Assembly: GCA_900551245.1 (NCBI GenBank) | Contig: URVC01000091.1 | Coordinates: forward strand, 1 to 10,615 | DNA from: an uncultured bacterium | GTDB taxonomy: Bacteria; Verrucomicrobiota; Lentisphaeria; Victivallales; Victivallaceae | Direction: 5' to 3' | Length of the DNA stretch: 10,615 nucleotides | The notes under the pieces: generated by a model | Told to the model about the DNA's origin: nothing | The model's input: only the letters and a program-made list of their open reading frames with translations | Databases searched by the model: none | Shown here: positions 1 through 7,529 of the stretch, piece by piece | Position numbering within the stretch: the stretch's first letter is position 1 | Layout: each line of letters begins with the position of its first letter | Program-made: the position numbers and the translations under genes

Positions 1-1293
1 CTGCCGACCGGCGGCTGGGGCTACGACCACTACCCGATGTCGGCCGCCTACTGCCGCAATCTCGGGATGGAGTTCCTCGGCATGACCGGGAAGTTCCACA
101 CCACCTGGGGCGAATTCGGCGGCTTCAAGCACCCGAACGCACTGCGCTATGAGTGCGCCGCGATGATCGCCAACGGCTCGAAGTGCAGCGTCGGCGACCA
201 GCTTCACCCCTCCGGGAGGCTCGACAAGAGCACCTACGAGATCATCGGCGCCGCCTACCGTGACGTGGCGAAGAAGGAGGCGTGGTGCGACAAGGTCGAA
301 AGCGCCGCCCGCGTCGCCGTCCTCGGCAAGGGCGCGGCGACTGGAATCCGCGGCGACTATCCGGGCGACGTCGGCGTTGCCCGCGTACTGCTCGAGGAGC
401 ACATCCCCTTCGACTTCGTCGATTCGAAGATGGATTTCCTCCGCTACGGCTGCCTGATCCTGCCGGACGAAGTGCGGGTCGATGAAACGCTTGCCGGAAA
501 ACTCCGCGACTTCCTCGCGAAGGGGGGCAAGCTGATCCTCTCCGGCACCAGCGGCATGGCGTCCGACCGCGACGAATTTCTCTTCGACATCGGGGCGGAG
601 TTCTCCGGCGCCAGTCCCTATCTGCCGGACTACGTCGAGGCCGCGCCAAAATTCGCGCCGGAGTTCGTCGGCACGCCGTTCGTCATGTACGGCCGCTCCC
701 AGCGGATCAAGGTGCGGAGCGGGGAATCGCTCGGCAAAGTCTTTGATCCCTATTTCAACCGCACCTACGAGCACTTCTGCAGCCACCAGCACACGCCGTA
801 CCGGATGGAACCCTCCGGGTATGACGCGGGGGTGTGCGGCAGATCGATCCTCTACTTCGCCCACCCGGTTTTCACCATCTACCGGGGATGGGGCGCGGTG
901 GCGGTGCGCGAATACATCGGGCGGGCGATCCGCCGCTTCCTGGGCGGAGAGATCCAGCTCGAGGTCTCGCTGCCGTCGCAGGGGCGCGCCACGCTGATGC
1001 GCCAGAAGGAGGAGAATCGCTACGTACTCCATCTGCTCTACGCCAACACGATCCTGCGCGGCGGAGAGGTCAAACTCTCCGGCGGAAATCTCTCCGCCAC
1101 CCGTCCGATCGAGGTGATCGAAGAGCTCAATCCCTGTCCTCCGGCGAAGGTTTCGCTGAAGCTCGACGAGACGCCGCGCTCGGTGAAGTTCGTTCCGGAA
1201 GGACACGAGGTGCCGTTCACCTGTCGTGACGGCAGGGTGGAGTTCGAGGTTCCCGCCTTCACCTGCCACCGGATGGTGGAGATCGCCTACTGA
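1..1293 (+). CDS. Glycoside-hydrolase-like protein with beta-galactosidase trimerisation-type domain, 5'-partial
   Basis: The frame is open from base 1, so the N-terminus and start lie outside the window; 430 residues remain. Residues about 1-100 (WGYDHYP, GMTGKFHTTWGEFG, GDQLHPSGRLD) look like the end of a TIM-barrel hydrolase of the kind called 'hypothetical glycosyl hydrolase' in polysaccharide degraders. Residues about 103-320 resemble the class-I-glutamine-amidotransferase-like trimerisation domain of GH42 beta-galactosidases (ARVAVLG, GCLILPDE, LRDFLAKGGKLILSG). The last 110 residues look beta-rich. The catalytic acids of the barrel would mostly lie upstream, so substrate and activity cannot be read here. 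The visible part shows no signal peptide, and cell location is unknown. A strong terminator follows directly, so this is the last gene of its transcript. It could be a fucosidase-like or an inactive family member; I am confident only of the general fold family. Confidence 0.7.
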   Translation: MPTGGWGYDHYPMSAAYCRNLGMEFLGMTGKFHTTWGEFGGFKHPNALRYECAAMIANGSKCSVGDQLHPSGRLDKSTYEIIGAAYRDVAKKEAWCDKVESAARVAVLGKGAATGIRGDYPGDVGVARVLLEEHIPFDFVDSKMDFLRYGCLILPDEVRVDETLAGKLRDFLAKGGKLILSGTSGMASDRDEFLFDIGAEFSGASPYLPDYVEAAPKFAPEFVGTPFVMYGRSQRIKVRSGESLGKVFDPYFNRTYEHFCSHQHTPYRMEPSGYDAGVCGRSILYFAHPVFTIYRGWGAVAVREYIGRAIRRFLGGEIQLEVSLPSQGRATLMRQKEENRYVLHLLYANTILRGGEVKLSGGNLSATRPIEVIEELNPCPPAKVSLKLDETPRSVKFVPEGHEVPFTCRDGRVEFEVPAFTCHRMVEIAY

Positions 1294-1299
1294 AACCGC

Positions 1300-1333
1300 C
1301 GGCTCCGGAGCGCAAACTCCGGAGCCGCTTTTT
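1300..1333 (+). terminator. Rho-independent terminator after the hydrolase gene
   Basis: An 11-bp GC-rich stem (C plus GGCTCCGGAG at 1300-1310, pairing with CTCCGGAGCC plus G at 1317-1327) closes a 6-nt loop (CGCAAA). After one C comes a run of five T at 1329-1333. It begins 7 nt after the stop codon at 1291-1293. It separates the hydrolase from the next gene, which has its own promoter. Confidence 0.9.
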
Positions 1334-1353
1334 CAAAAAGCCGTTCCTCCGGG

Positions 1354-1382
1354 TTGTATTTGCGCCGAAACGCCGTTATATT
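1354..1382 (+). promoter_or_regulatory. Sigma70-type promoter for the MlaA-hydrolase unit
   Basis: A -35 box TTGTAT (1354-1359) and a -10 box TATATT (1377-1382) are separated by exactly 17 nt. A start site near 1389 would give a short leader of about 27 nt that contains the GGAAGG ribosome site (1401-1406) before the ATG at 1416. It sits just after a terminator, in the only non-coding gap before the gene. This is a sequence match only; no start site has been measured. Confidence 0.7.
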
Positions 1383-1415
1383 ACGCGGCATCGCCACATC
1401 GGAAGGAATAATCGA

Positions 1416-3773
1416 ATGATGAAGAGAGAGCGTCTGCTGCTGTTGTTGTCTGCCCTTCTTCTTGCCCTTTTTACCGGAATCGGATGCCGCTCCGGACAGG
1501 CGGAAGCACCCGCTCCGCCGGAAACGGAGGAACAGGTGATAACGGTCCGGCCGGAGACGACCGAAGAGGAGAAGAAACCGGAATCCGCTCCGGAAGCGGA
1601 AACATCGGAAACATCGGAAGAGCCGGAGGAACCGGAAGAGAGTGCCCCGCCCGCCCACGAAGGAATCTGGACCCCGTCGGAGCTGGAAAACACCCTCGGC
1701 GGCGCCGATCCGATCGAAGGCTTCAACCGGGCGATGTTCTCCTGCACCGACTTCATCATGAACTACTTCGTCGATCCGGTCGGGCGGGTCTACACCTCGA
1801 TTCTGCCGCGGCCGGTGATCGAGAAATTCAACAACCTCTGCGTCAATCTGGAGTTTCCCGCCCGCGCATTCAGCTGTCTCTTCCGGGCGGAGTGGCAGGG
1901 GGCCGGCGACGAGACCGCGCGCTTCCTCATCAACACCACGCTCGGCATCGCCGGACTCTTCGACCCGGCGGCCCACTGGTTCGACTTCTACAGCACCGAA
2001 TCCGACTTCGGGCAGACCTTCGCCGCCTGGGGCATCGGGCCGGGCTGCACGCTGATTCTGCCGCTCATGTCAACGCTCAACGTGCGCGACACCGTCGCGA
2101 GCATTTTCGACATGGCGTTCGATATCAAGACCTACATTCCCTACGCCGGATACGCGACCGCGCTCAACCGGATGGTCATCGCCCACCGCGCCTACACCAA
2201 GGTGGTCGAGGGCAGTGGCGACCCCTACAAATCCTATCGGGAACTTGCGCTCCTGCGGCGGGAACTGCAGAGAAAGATGTACTTCTATCACGCCCAAAAC
2301 CAGGCCGCCGCCGCCCGGAAGGCGAAGGAAAAGGCCGAAGAGGCGGTCAAAAAGGCCGAAGAGTCCGGCGACGCCGAACAGCTCGACGAGGCGAAGAAGG
2401 CGCTCGCCGCGATGCTGCCGCCGCTGCCCGACCGCCGGACGACGCCGAAGCCGGAGGGGATGACCGGCAACTGGATCTCCATCCCCGGCTACGACGGCCA
2501 GAGTCCGCTGCTCGACACGCTGCGGGTCGGCATGTTCCAGGCGCAGAACAACGACGACCCGTGGTTCTTCCGGCTGTCGTTCTTCAACTCCGACTTCACC
2601 AAACAGTGCTCCGACCGGAAGATCTACTTCGCCGAAGATCTCCCGGCGCTCCGCTACGGTTTCTGGAAGGCTCCGGAAAAAGAGGAGCCGGAAGATGTGG
2701 AAAAGAAGCCCGCTCCCGAACCGCAGAAGCTGGCGATCCTGCTGCCCGGCATCGGCGGCAACTACTTCGGCATGACCACGACCGCCATCGCCGAACTTCT
2801 CCATCGCCACGGCTACGCGGTCGCCGCGCTCGACAGCACCTTCACCTGGCAGTTCATGCAGAGTACCGGCAAGCGGCGCCTGCCGGGCTACCTGCCGGAC
2901 GATGCCGCCTCCCTCCGCCGGGCCATCCGGCTGGTGCTCGATGAACTCGCCGCTGCCGAAAAGATCAGTGACCCGGAGGTGGTTCTGCTCGGCTACTCCT
3001 TCGGCGCACTGCACACGCTCAAAATCGCCGAACTTGAAGCGAAGGAGAACACCCTTGGAATCCGCCGCTACCTTGCGATCAACCCGCCGGCCGATCTCGA
3101 CTACGCGATGACGCAGGCCGACGCGCTCTCGCGGACCGGGGCGGAGTGGAGCGAATCCGAAGCGGTCGAGCGGCTCTCCGACACCGGCGGCCGGGTCATG
3201 GCGACGATGATGAAATCCTATCCGGTGTACGATCCCGCCGCGGAACCGACGCCGGGAATGAGTTACCGCGCGCCGCTCGACGAGACGGAGGCGGCCTATC
3301 TGGCCGGGCTCTACTTCCGCATCTCGATCCGCGGACTGCTCTTCCACGCCCACCGGGAGTGGGGGCTGACGCTCGACACCCCCTACTCCTGGGGGGACAG
3401 GAACAAACTCTACTGCGAGATCGACAAGGTGAGCTTCCGGGAATACGCCGAACGCTTCCTCGTTCCGGAGCACCCCGACAAGACGCTGGCGGAACTCTTC
3501 GGAAACTCCGGACTGCGTTCGTTCGAAGCGGAACTCAAACGCAACCCCTCCATCCGGGTGATTCACAACTACGACGACTTCCTGCTCTCGCCGGAGGACC
3601 GGCTCTGGCTCGACCGCACGCTCGGAAGCCGGATCACCTGGTTCGACCGCGGCGCCCATCTGGGCAATCTCTACGTTCTCACGGTTCAGAACAAGATCGT
3701 TGAACTTCTACAGGAGAACAGCAATGATTCCACTCCCTCAACTCCGCCGGCAGATCCGGCAGCTGCTCGATGA
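1416..3773 (+). CDS. MlaA/VacJ-family lipoprotein fused to a C-terminal alpha/beta-hydrolase domain
   Basis: The protein has 785 residues; MlaA proteins are usually about 250. Residues 1-24 are a lipoprotein signal (basic start, Leu-rich core, GIGC with Cys24; Gly at -3 is not the favoured lipobox residue). Residues 25-85 form a Glu/Pro-rich linker. Residues about 98-285 are an MlaA domain (DPIEGFNRAMF, FINTTLG-like LINTTLGIAGLFDPA, DFGQTFAAWGIGPG, LPLM). Residues about 290-335 are a Lys/Glu/Ala helix, possibly coiled coil. Residues about 437-765 are an alpha/beta hydrolase: LLPGIGGNYFG oxyanion loop, nucleophile elbow GYSFG (Ser528), likely acid Asp720 or Asp721 in HNYDDF, and His748 in GAHLGN. 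Known MlaA proteins remove phospholipid from the outer leaflet of the outer membrane. That the hydrolase acts on such lipids is my inference. GGAAGG at 1401-1406 supports the ATG. The last 50 nt overlap the next gene in another frame. Confidence 0.88.
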   Translation: MMKRERLLLLLSALLLALFTGIGCRSGQAEAPAPPETEEQVITVRPETTEEEKKPESAPEAETSETSEEPEEPEESAPPAHEGIWTPSELENTLGGADPIEGFNRAMFSCTDFIMNYFVDPVGRVYTSILPRPVIEKFNNLCVNLEFPARAFSCLFRAEWQGAGDETARFLINTTLGIAGLFDPAAHWFDFYSTESDFGQTFAAWGIGPGCTLILPLMSTLNVRDTVASIFDMAFDIKTYIPYAGYATALNRMVIAHRAYTKVVEGSGDPYKSYRELALLRRELQRKMYFYHAQNQAAAARKAKEKAEEAVKKAEESGDAEQLDEAKKALAAMLPPLPDRRTTPKPEGMTGNWISIPGYDGQSPLLDTLRVGMFQAQNNDDPWFFRLSFFNSDFTKQCSDRKIYFAEDLPALRYGFWKAPEKEEPEDVEKKPAPEPQKLAILLPGIGGNYFGMTTTAIAELLHRHGYAVAALDSTFTWQFMQSTGKRRLPGYLPDDAASLRRAIRLVLDELAAAEKISDPEVVLLGYSFGALHTLKIAELEAKENTLGIRRYLAINPPADLDYAMTQADALSRTGAEWSESEAVERLSDTGGRVMATMMKSYPVYDPAAEPTPGMSYRAPLDETEAAYLAGLYFRISIRGLLFHAHREWGLTLDTPYSWGDRNKLYCEIDKVSFREYAERFLVPEHPDKTLAELFGNSGLRSFEAELKRNPSIRVIHNYDDFLLSPEDRLWLDRTLGSRITWFDRGAHLGNLYVLTVQNKIVELLQENSNDSTPSTPPADPAAAR
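3712..3716 (+). promoter_or_regulatory. Ribosome binding site that sets the start of the serine hydrolase
   Basis: AGGAG lies 7 nt before the ATG at 3724, inside the 3' end of the upstream coding region. It favours this ATG over the in-frame TTG at 3700, which has no such site in front of it. The position implies translational coupling to the upstream gene. Confidence 0.75.
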
Positions 3774-4818
3774 GGCGGTCTCCTCCGGAGAGGAGCTCGG
3801 CTGTCAGCTGGCGGTCTATCTCGACGGCGAACAGATCCTCGACGAATGGGCCGGCTGGGCCGATCCCGGGCGGACCAGAAAGGTGGAGGCCGATACGGTT
3901 TTCCCCGTCTTCTCGACCGGAAAGGGTTTCGCCGTCACCGCACTTCTCCGCCTGATCGAACAGGGGCGGCTCCACCTCGAAGACCGGGTCGCCGACCTCT
4001 GGCCGGAATTCGGCTGCAACGGCAAGGAGGAGCTCAAGGTGTGGCACATTTTGAGCCACCGGACCGGTCTGTTTGAAACGCCGCCCTGCACCGAAGCCGA
4101 GCTGATCGACCGCGACATCATGCAGCAGCGCATTGCCGAAGCGGTTCCGGCCTGGAAACCGGGCACCCGGGCGCGATATCAGGCGATCACCTTCTCCTGG
4201 CTGGTTCCCGGCGTGGCCGAACGGGCCACCGGGAAGGAGTTCCGCTCCATCGTGCGGGAGGAGGTGGCCGCTCCGCTCGGAATCGAACCGCTTCTCTTCT
4301 ACGGCACCACCGACGACGCCGAACGGCGCCGCGCCGTCCTGGTGCGCGGCAACGACCTCCCGCCGGTGAAACCGGAGGAGAAATCCCTGCTCTCCCCGCT
4401 GGAAAACGCCATCACGTATGAGACGGTCCGCCGCGCCTGCCTGCCGGGCTTCAACTGCCACACCACCGCCCGCGCCATCGCGAAGCACTACGCCGCGCTG
4501 CTCGGCACGGCGAAGGGTGTGCCGCCGCTGCTTTCCCGCGCCATGCTCGACCGGGCGACCACATTGACCCGGGCGACGGACGATCCGGTGCCGCTGGTGC
4601 CGGGCACCTGGGAGCTCTTCGGGCTCGGATACGTGCTCTCCGGGCCGAAGGACGATCTGGGGCGGATCTTCGGCCACGGCGGCTACGGCGGTTCGGAGGG
4701 GATCGCCGACAAGAAGACGGGGCTCGCGGTCGGTTACACCTCCAACTCGCTCCACGCGAATCCGCGGACCCGCAACTGGATTTACGAGCTGCTCTATCTG
4801 CACTCCCGCGACTGGTGA
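3724..4818 (+). CDS. Beta-lactamase-fold serine hydrolase (class C / esterase type)
   Basis: The protein has 364 residues from the ATG at 3724. Motifs of the serine beta-lactamase/penicillin-binding-like family are visible in order: STGK at residues 64-67 (Ser64 nucleophile, Lys67), HILSHRTGL at 108-116 as in family members, Tyr152 in YQAITFSWL at the place of the YxN motif (the Asn is not kept), and HGG at 318-320 at the place of KTG, followed by GYTSN. These fit the class C-like/EstB esterase branch, which includes carboxylesterases, D-aminopeptidases and transesterases; it is not evidence of antibiotic resistance. I see no signal peptide, so the protein may be cytoplasmic. It starts 50 nt inside the MlaA-hydrolase gene and probably shares its mRNA. 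Substrate unknown; family call firm. Confidence 0.87.
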   Translation: MIPLPQLRRQIRQLLDEAVSSGEELGCQLAVYLDGEQILDEWAGWADPGRTRKVEADTVFPVFSTGKGFAVTALLRLIEQGRLHLEDRVADLWPEFGCNGKEELKVWHILSHRTGLFETPPCTEAELIDRDIMQQRIAEAVPAWKPGTRARYQAITFSWLVPGVAERATGKEFRSIVREEVAAPLGIEPLLFYGTTDDAERRRAVLVRGNDLPPVKPEEKSLLSPLENAITYETVRRACLPGFNCHTTARAIAKHYAALLGTAKGVPPLLSRAMLDRATTLTRATDDPVPLVPGTWELFGLGYVLSGPKDDLGRIFGHGGYGGSEGIADKKTGLAVGYTSNSLHANPRTRNWIYELLYLHSRDW

Positions 4819-4853
4819 GAGGACCCCGGCGGCAGGAAGCGGCGGAAGAGCGT

Positions 4854-4881
4854 TTGAAAAATACAATTTTTGATGTATTGT
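4854..4881 (+). promoter_or_regulatory. Candidate promoter for the Nfu-type gene, with an inverted repeat in its spacer
   Basis: TTGAAA (4854-4859) and TATTGT (4876-4881) are 16 nt apart in a sharply AT-rich patch between GC-rich sequences. The spacer and -10 carry an inverted repeat, AATACA (4860-4865) and TGTATT (4874-4879), separated by 8 nt, which could be an operator. A start near 4888 leaves a leader of about 77 nt. The -10 is weaker than at the other promoters of this window. Confidence 0.45.
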
Positions 4882-4964
4882 GTAGTTTTGACAGTAAATT
4901 TCGGAATCCCGTCCGGTCGGAGGGCGGGAGGAAGAAGAGACCACCGAATCAGGAGATCTGAAAT

Positions 4965-5195
4965 ATGGAAGATTTGGCCAAGCGAATCACCGACCGGCTG
5001 GAAGAGCTCCGCGTCCACCTGCAGGCGGACGGCGGAGATTTGGAAATCGTCGGAATCGAAGGAAAGACCGTCAAGCTCAAGCTGCGCGGCGCCTGCGGCG
5101 GCTGCCCGCACGCGGCGATGACCATCAAGGGCGGACTCGAACGCATCCTGCGCGAGGAGATCGACCCGGAAATCGTCATTGAGCGGGTGATCTGA
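4965..5195 (+). CDS. NifU C-terminal-domain (Nfu-type) iron-sulfur cluster protein
   Basis: The protein has 76 residues and is a stand-alone NifU C-terminal domain. The family signature ADGGDLE is at residues 21-27 and the cluster-binding CxxC is CGGC, with Cys44 and Cys47, in RGACGGCPHA. Members form dimers that hold one [4Fe-4S] cluster between the two CxxC pairs and pass it to target proteins in the cytoplasm; this role is known for the family, and the targets here are unknown. AGGAG at 4951-4955 lies 9 nt before the ATG. The gene appears to be transcribed alone: a candidate promoter lies upstream and a hairpin with a T-run lies at 5225-5263. Its last 20 nt overlap the end of the convergent lipoprotein gene. 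No other Fe-S assembly gene is in the window. Confidence 0.92.
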   Translation: MEDLAKRITDRLEELRVHLQADGGDLEIVGIEGKTVKLKLRGACGGCPHAAMTIKGGLERILREEIDPEIVIERVI

Positions 5196-5646
5196 CCTGC
5201 AACGTGTTCGTCGGAACACCGGAGCCCGTCGTCGGAGCTTTGCGCTTGCGGACGACGGGTTTTCCTTTGCTGTAATCGATGAAATCCACCGGATTCTGTT
5301 CGCTCTGCAGATAGATGATGCGCTGATCGCCCGCCAGTTCCCCTTCGAAGATCACGGTGAGTTTCCGTTCCGGCAGCTGCCAGGTTACCAGCGCCTTGCC
5401 GAATTTATCGCCGGTGTACTCCAGCTCCATTCCCGGCTCTCTCTGTTTCACCACAACGAGCTCCTCTTTGGAGATCGCCTTCGGGGAGCGTTCCAGCGAA
5501 AGCCGGGCGAGGCGGACCAGAAATTTCTGTTCCTCTTCCGTGAGAGCGGAATAGGTTTCACCATCCACCTTCACCGTCGGACCGCAGCCCGCCGTCAGCA
5601 GCAGAAAAAGAAGAGAAGCGAACAATCCCGTCATGCCCCGTCTCAT
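5176..5646 (-). CDS. Small lipoprotein of unknown function
   Basis: The protein has 156 residues from the ATG at 5646. I do not recognise a family. A lipoprotein signal is clear: two Arg, a Leu/Phe-rich core and LTAGC with Cys21, so it should be lipid-anchored in the envelope. The rest is soluble, charged and mixed in predicted structure, with a beta-looking middle (KALVTWQLPERKLTVIFEGEL) and a basic stretch, VRKRK, near the C-terminus. The frame extends 12 codons further upstream, but AGGAGG (minus strand, 5659-5654) lies 7 nt before the chosen ATG, and this ATG overlaps the stop of the deacetylase gene as ATGA (5646-5643). That is a standard coupled start. It is therefore co-transcribed with the deacetylase and may act in the same envelope or glycan process; this is inference. 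Its 3' end converges on the Nfu gene with a 20-nt overlap. Confidence 0.8.
   Translation of the reverse strand: MRRGMTGLFASLLFLLLTAGCGPTVKVDGETYSALTEEEQKFLVRLARLSLERSPKAISKEELVVVKQREPGMELEYTGDKFGKALVTWQLPERKLTVIFEGELAGDQRIIYLQSEQNPVDFIDYSKGKPVVRKRKAPTTGSGVPTNTLQVRSPAQ
5225..5263 (+). terminator. Probable terminator of the Nfu gene, inside the 3' end of the convergent gene
   Basis: A perfect 9-bp stem (CCCGTCGTC at 5225-5233 with GACGACGGG at 5251-5259) is followed directly by TTTT (5260-5263) and, after two C, TTT. The loop is long (17 nt). A smaller hairpin, GTGTTC-GTCG-GAACAC (5204-5219), precedes it. The orientation of the T-run fits transcripts coming from the Nfu gene. The same bases encode the PVVR...PTTG segment of the small lipoprotein on the other strand. 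Confidence 0.55.
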
Positions 5647-7520
5647 TTGGCCGCCTCCTTCTCCGTCTCCGGAACCAGCCATGAGCGGACCTTCCCCGCT
5701 TCGGGGACCAGCCAGCGGGCGAGGCGGATCTGCCCCCGGTTTTCGGTGGAAACCGCCACCACCCGGTTTTTCCCTTCCCGCACCGGAATCAGCCAGCCGG
5801 ATTTGTTTTTCACAGCCTTTTCCCCGTTGACCCAGAGCTCGGCAACATCTCCCTGGAAGAGGATTTTCCCGGCGGAAACCGGTTCAAATTCCACCACCGA
5901 AGCCACCCGGTAGGGCGGAAGCTGATACTGTTTCCCCGGCCGGCGGAAGGCGATCACGTTCTCCGCATTCTTTTCGCGGTCCTTCGCGGTGATTTCCGGC
6001 AGGTCGATTGCCGCTCCCGGGCGGGAGAGCGCCGGAAGATCAACCGTTTCCGGCAACGGCCCGAACGCGCGCGCCGTCGTCCCGATGCAGCGGAGCGACG
6101 AATCCGCCTCCAGCCGCAGCGGCAGAAACACCCGGCAGGCCTTGCCGTCACGCAGAAAATCCGCTTCGACGACGAAGTAGGGCTTCCCGAGACGGTAGCG
6201 GAGTTCACTGCGCATCGTTCCGAGCTGGAACTTCGTCTCGATCGACTTCCCGGGCGCGAGCTCCACCGGCTTCCGCACCTGCACATCCGGCGTATACGCC
6301 GCGCCGCACCGGAGCGTAAGCGTCAGCCGGGTCATCGGCACATCCCCTTTGTTGACCAGCTTCACCGCGATCGTTTCCCCGGTTTTTTCCATCGAACCCG
6401 TGAGATACGGAAATTTGTCAAACGTTCCATCCTTCTTCAGAAGAGAGATCGTTTCCGGCAGCCGGTAAGCGGCATCGTGGGGAAGTTCCAGCGCCATCCG
6501 TCCGGCGGCGACCTTCAGCACCGCCCCTTCAACCGCCTGCGGTTTCGCCCCGGCAAGGGAAAACCAGAGCGCCGGATCGGCCCCGAGCGTGGCCGGTTCA
6601 AATCGTTCGATGGTGAAGAGCGCCTCCTTCCCCTCCACCTTTTTCGTCACCTTCGTCTGGTGAAATTCGAAGCGGTAGGCGGCGTATTCATTCTGATTGC
6701 AGTACCACCAGTCGGGGCAGTCGGCCACTTCACGGAGCAGTTTGCGCAACGTGTTCAACCCCTCCTCCGTGTGCCAGGAGTGCATCGAAATGGAGATGCA
6801 GGGATTCTGTTCGAGCGCTTTTCCATTGTTCAGAGCCGAGGAGAGCTGTTTGTGGAAGGTTTCCGGATTGGGGTCGCGGTCGCCGGGCCGGAGCAGGTAA
6901 CTTTCCGCCAGCGTCTCCTCCGGATAACCGAACGCCTTCTCCTGTTTGTTGTACCGCACGGTGGGGGCCCCGATCACGCCGGTGCTGCGCATCGCCTTCC
7001 CGAGGTCGAGGATGATCTCCGGCTCGAATCTGCTGCCGAAACTGCAGTAGGGGTAGACCATCGTGGAGAACACCGAGTCGCTGTCCGCCTCGCGGATTGC
7101 CCGGAGATGCATGATCTCGTAGAACTGCTCGTTTGGATTCAGTGTCGGCAGAAAGGGATGGCTGAGCGTGTGGATGCCGAGCGAACAGCCCTTTTCCAGC
7201 AGTTTCCGGCAGAACTCCGCCCCGACCTTTTTGTTGCGGCCGGGATCGGTGAGGTAAAACGTCCCCTTGATCCTGTTGTCGGTCATCGCCGCATGGGTGC
7301 GGTAGTGGTTGAGGGCATTGTCGTCCCACCGGCCGGAAAAGGCGATTCTGTACCAGTTGGGCAGCGCCATCGGGCGCAATTCCGCCTTCTCCGCCTCCGC
7401 TTCGGTCGCATAGCGCAGTTTCACCGTCTGAAGATAGCTGCGCATTCCCGGAAAATCCGCCGCCGGAATCGTACCTGCCGCAACAGATAACAGCGCGGCC
7501 GCCCACAGTCTGAGTTTCAC
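5643..7520 (-). CDS. Secreted polysaccharide-deacetylase-like protein with a C-terminal jelly-roll-like region
   Basis: The protein has 625 residues from a GTG start at 7520. Residues 1-21 are a signal peptide (KLRLW, hydrophobic core, IPAAD), so it is exported. Residues about 55-285 show NodB-type deacetylase motifs: SGRWDDN (Asp66, Asp67) for motif 1, GTFYL, IHTLSHP with His117 and His121 for the metal-binding HxxxH, YPYCSFG at 156-162 for motif 3, and SISMHSWH with His247 near the last motif. Such enzymes remove N- or O-acetyl groups from sugar polymers with a bound metal; the polymer here is unknown. The rest is beta-rich, and residues about 535-615 (GDVAELWVNGEK, REGKNRVVAV) resemble the galactose-binding-like fold of glycosidases. 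An ATG at 7595 in the same frame falls in the -35 box of the gene's promoter, and the signal peptide begins properly at the GTG. Motif 1 differs from the usual TFDDG, so activity needs proof. Confidence 0.8.
   Translation of the reverse strand: MKLRLWAAALLSVAAGTIPAADFPGMRSYLQTVKLRYATEAEAEKAELRPMALPNWYRIAFSGRWDDNALNHYRTHAAMTDNRIKGTFYLTDPGRNKKVGAEFCRKLLEKGCSLGIHTLSHPFLPTLNPNEQFYEIMHLRAIREADSDSVFSTMVYPYCSFGSRFEPEIILDLGKAMRSTGVIGAPTVRYNKQEKAFGYPEETLAESYLLRPGDRDPNPETFHKQLSSALNNGKALEQNPCISISMHSWHTEEGLNTLRKLLREVADCPDWWYCNQNEYAAYRFEFHQTKVTKKVEGKEALFTIERFEPATLGADPALWFSLAGAKPQAVEGAVLKVAAGRMALELPHDAAYRLPETISLLKKDGTFDKFPYLTGSMEKTGETIAVKLVNKGDVPMTRLTLTLRCGAAYTPDVQVRKPVELAPGKSIETKFQLGTMRSELRYRLGKPYFVVEADFLRDGKACRVFLPLRLEADSSLRCIGTTARAFGPLPETVDLPALSRPGAAIDLPEITAKDREKNAENVIAFRRPGKQYQLPPYRVASVVEFEPVSAGKILFQGDVAELWVNGEKAVKNKSGWLIPVREGKNRVVAVSTENRGQIRLARWLVPEAGKVRSWLVPETEKEAAK
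5654..5659 (-). promoter_or_regulatory. Strong Shine-Dalgarno site of the small lipoprotein gene
   Basis: AGGAGG on the minus strand, 7 nt before the ATG at 5646 and inside the last codons of the deacetylase gene. It fixes the start of the downstream gene and supports coupled translation. Confidence 0.8.
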
Positions 7521-7529
7521 TCTCGCACA

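Noticed and set aside
2070..3659. 529-codon open frame on the minus strand
   Set aside because: It lies wholly opposite the MlaA-hydrolase gene, whose motifs are clear. The product is Arg/Val/Gly-rich with no recognisable domain, as expected from the mirror of GC-rich code.
3700..3723. TTG start for the serine hydrolase, 24 nt upstream
   Set aside because: AGGAG stands 7 nt before the ATG at 3724, and the extra residues add nothing resembling the family.
4888..4893. Perfect TTGACA before the Nfu gene
   Set aside because: No acceptable -10 box stands 16-18 nt downstream, where the sequence turns to GC.
3679..4944. 421-codon open frame on the minus strand opposite the serine hydrolase
   Set aside because: The plus strand encodes ordered STGK, Tyr and HGG motifs; the minus product has no recognisable family.
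5649..5735. Twofold WLVPE in the C-terminus of the deacetylase (WLVPEAGK, WLVPETEK) as a repeat domain
   Set aside because: There are only two short copies at the extreme end; this is too little to call a repeat family.
6477..7490. 337-codon open frame on the plus strand within the deacetylase gene
   Set aside because: The minus strand has a signal peptide and deacetylase motifs over the same bases; the plus product is a shadow.
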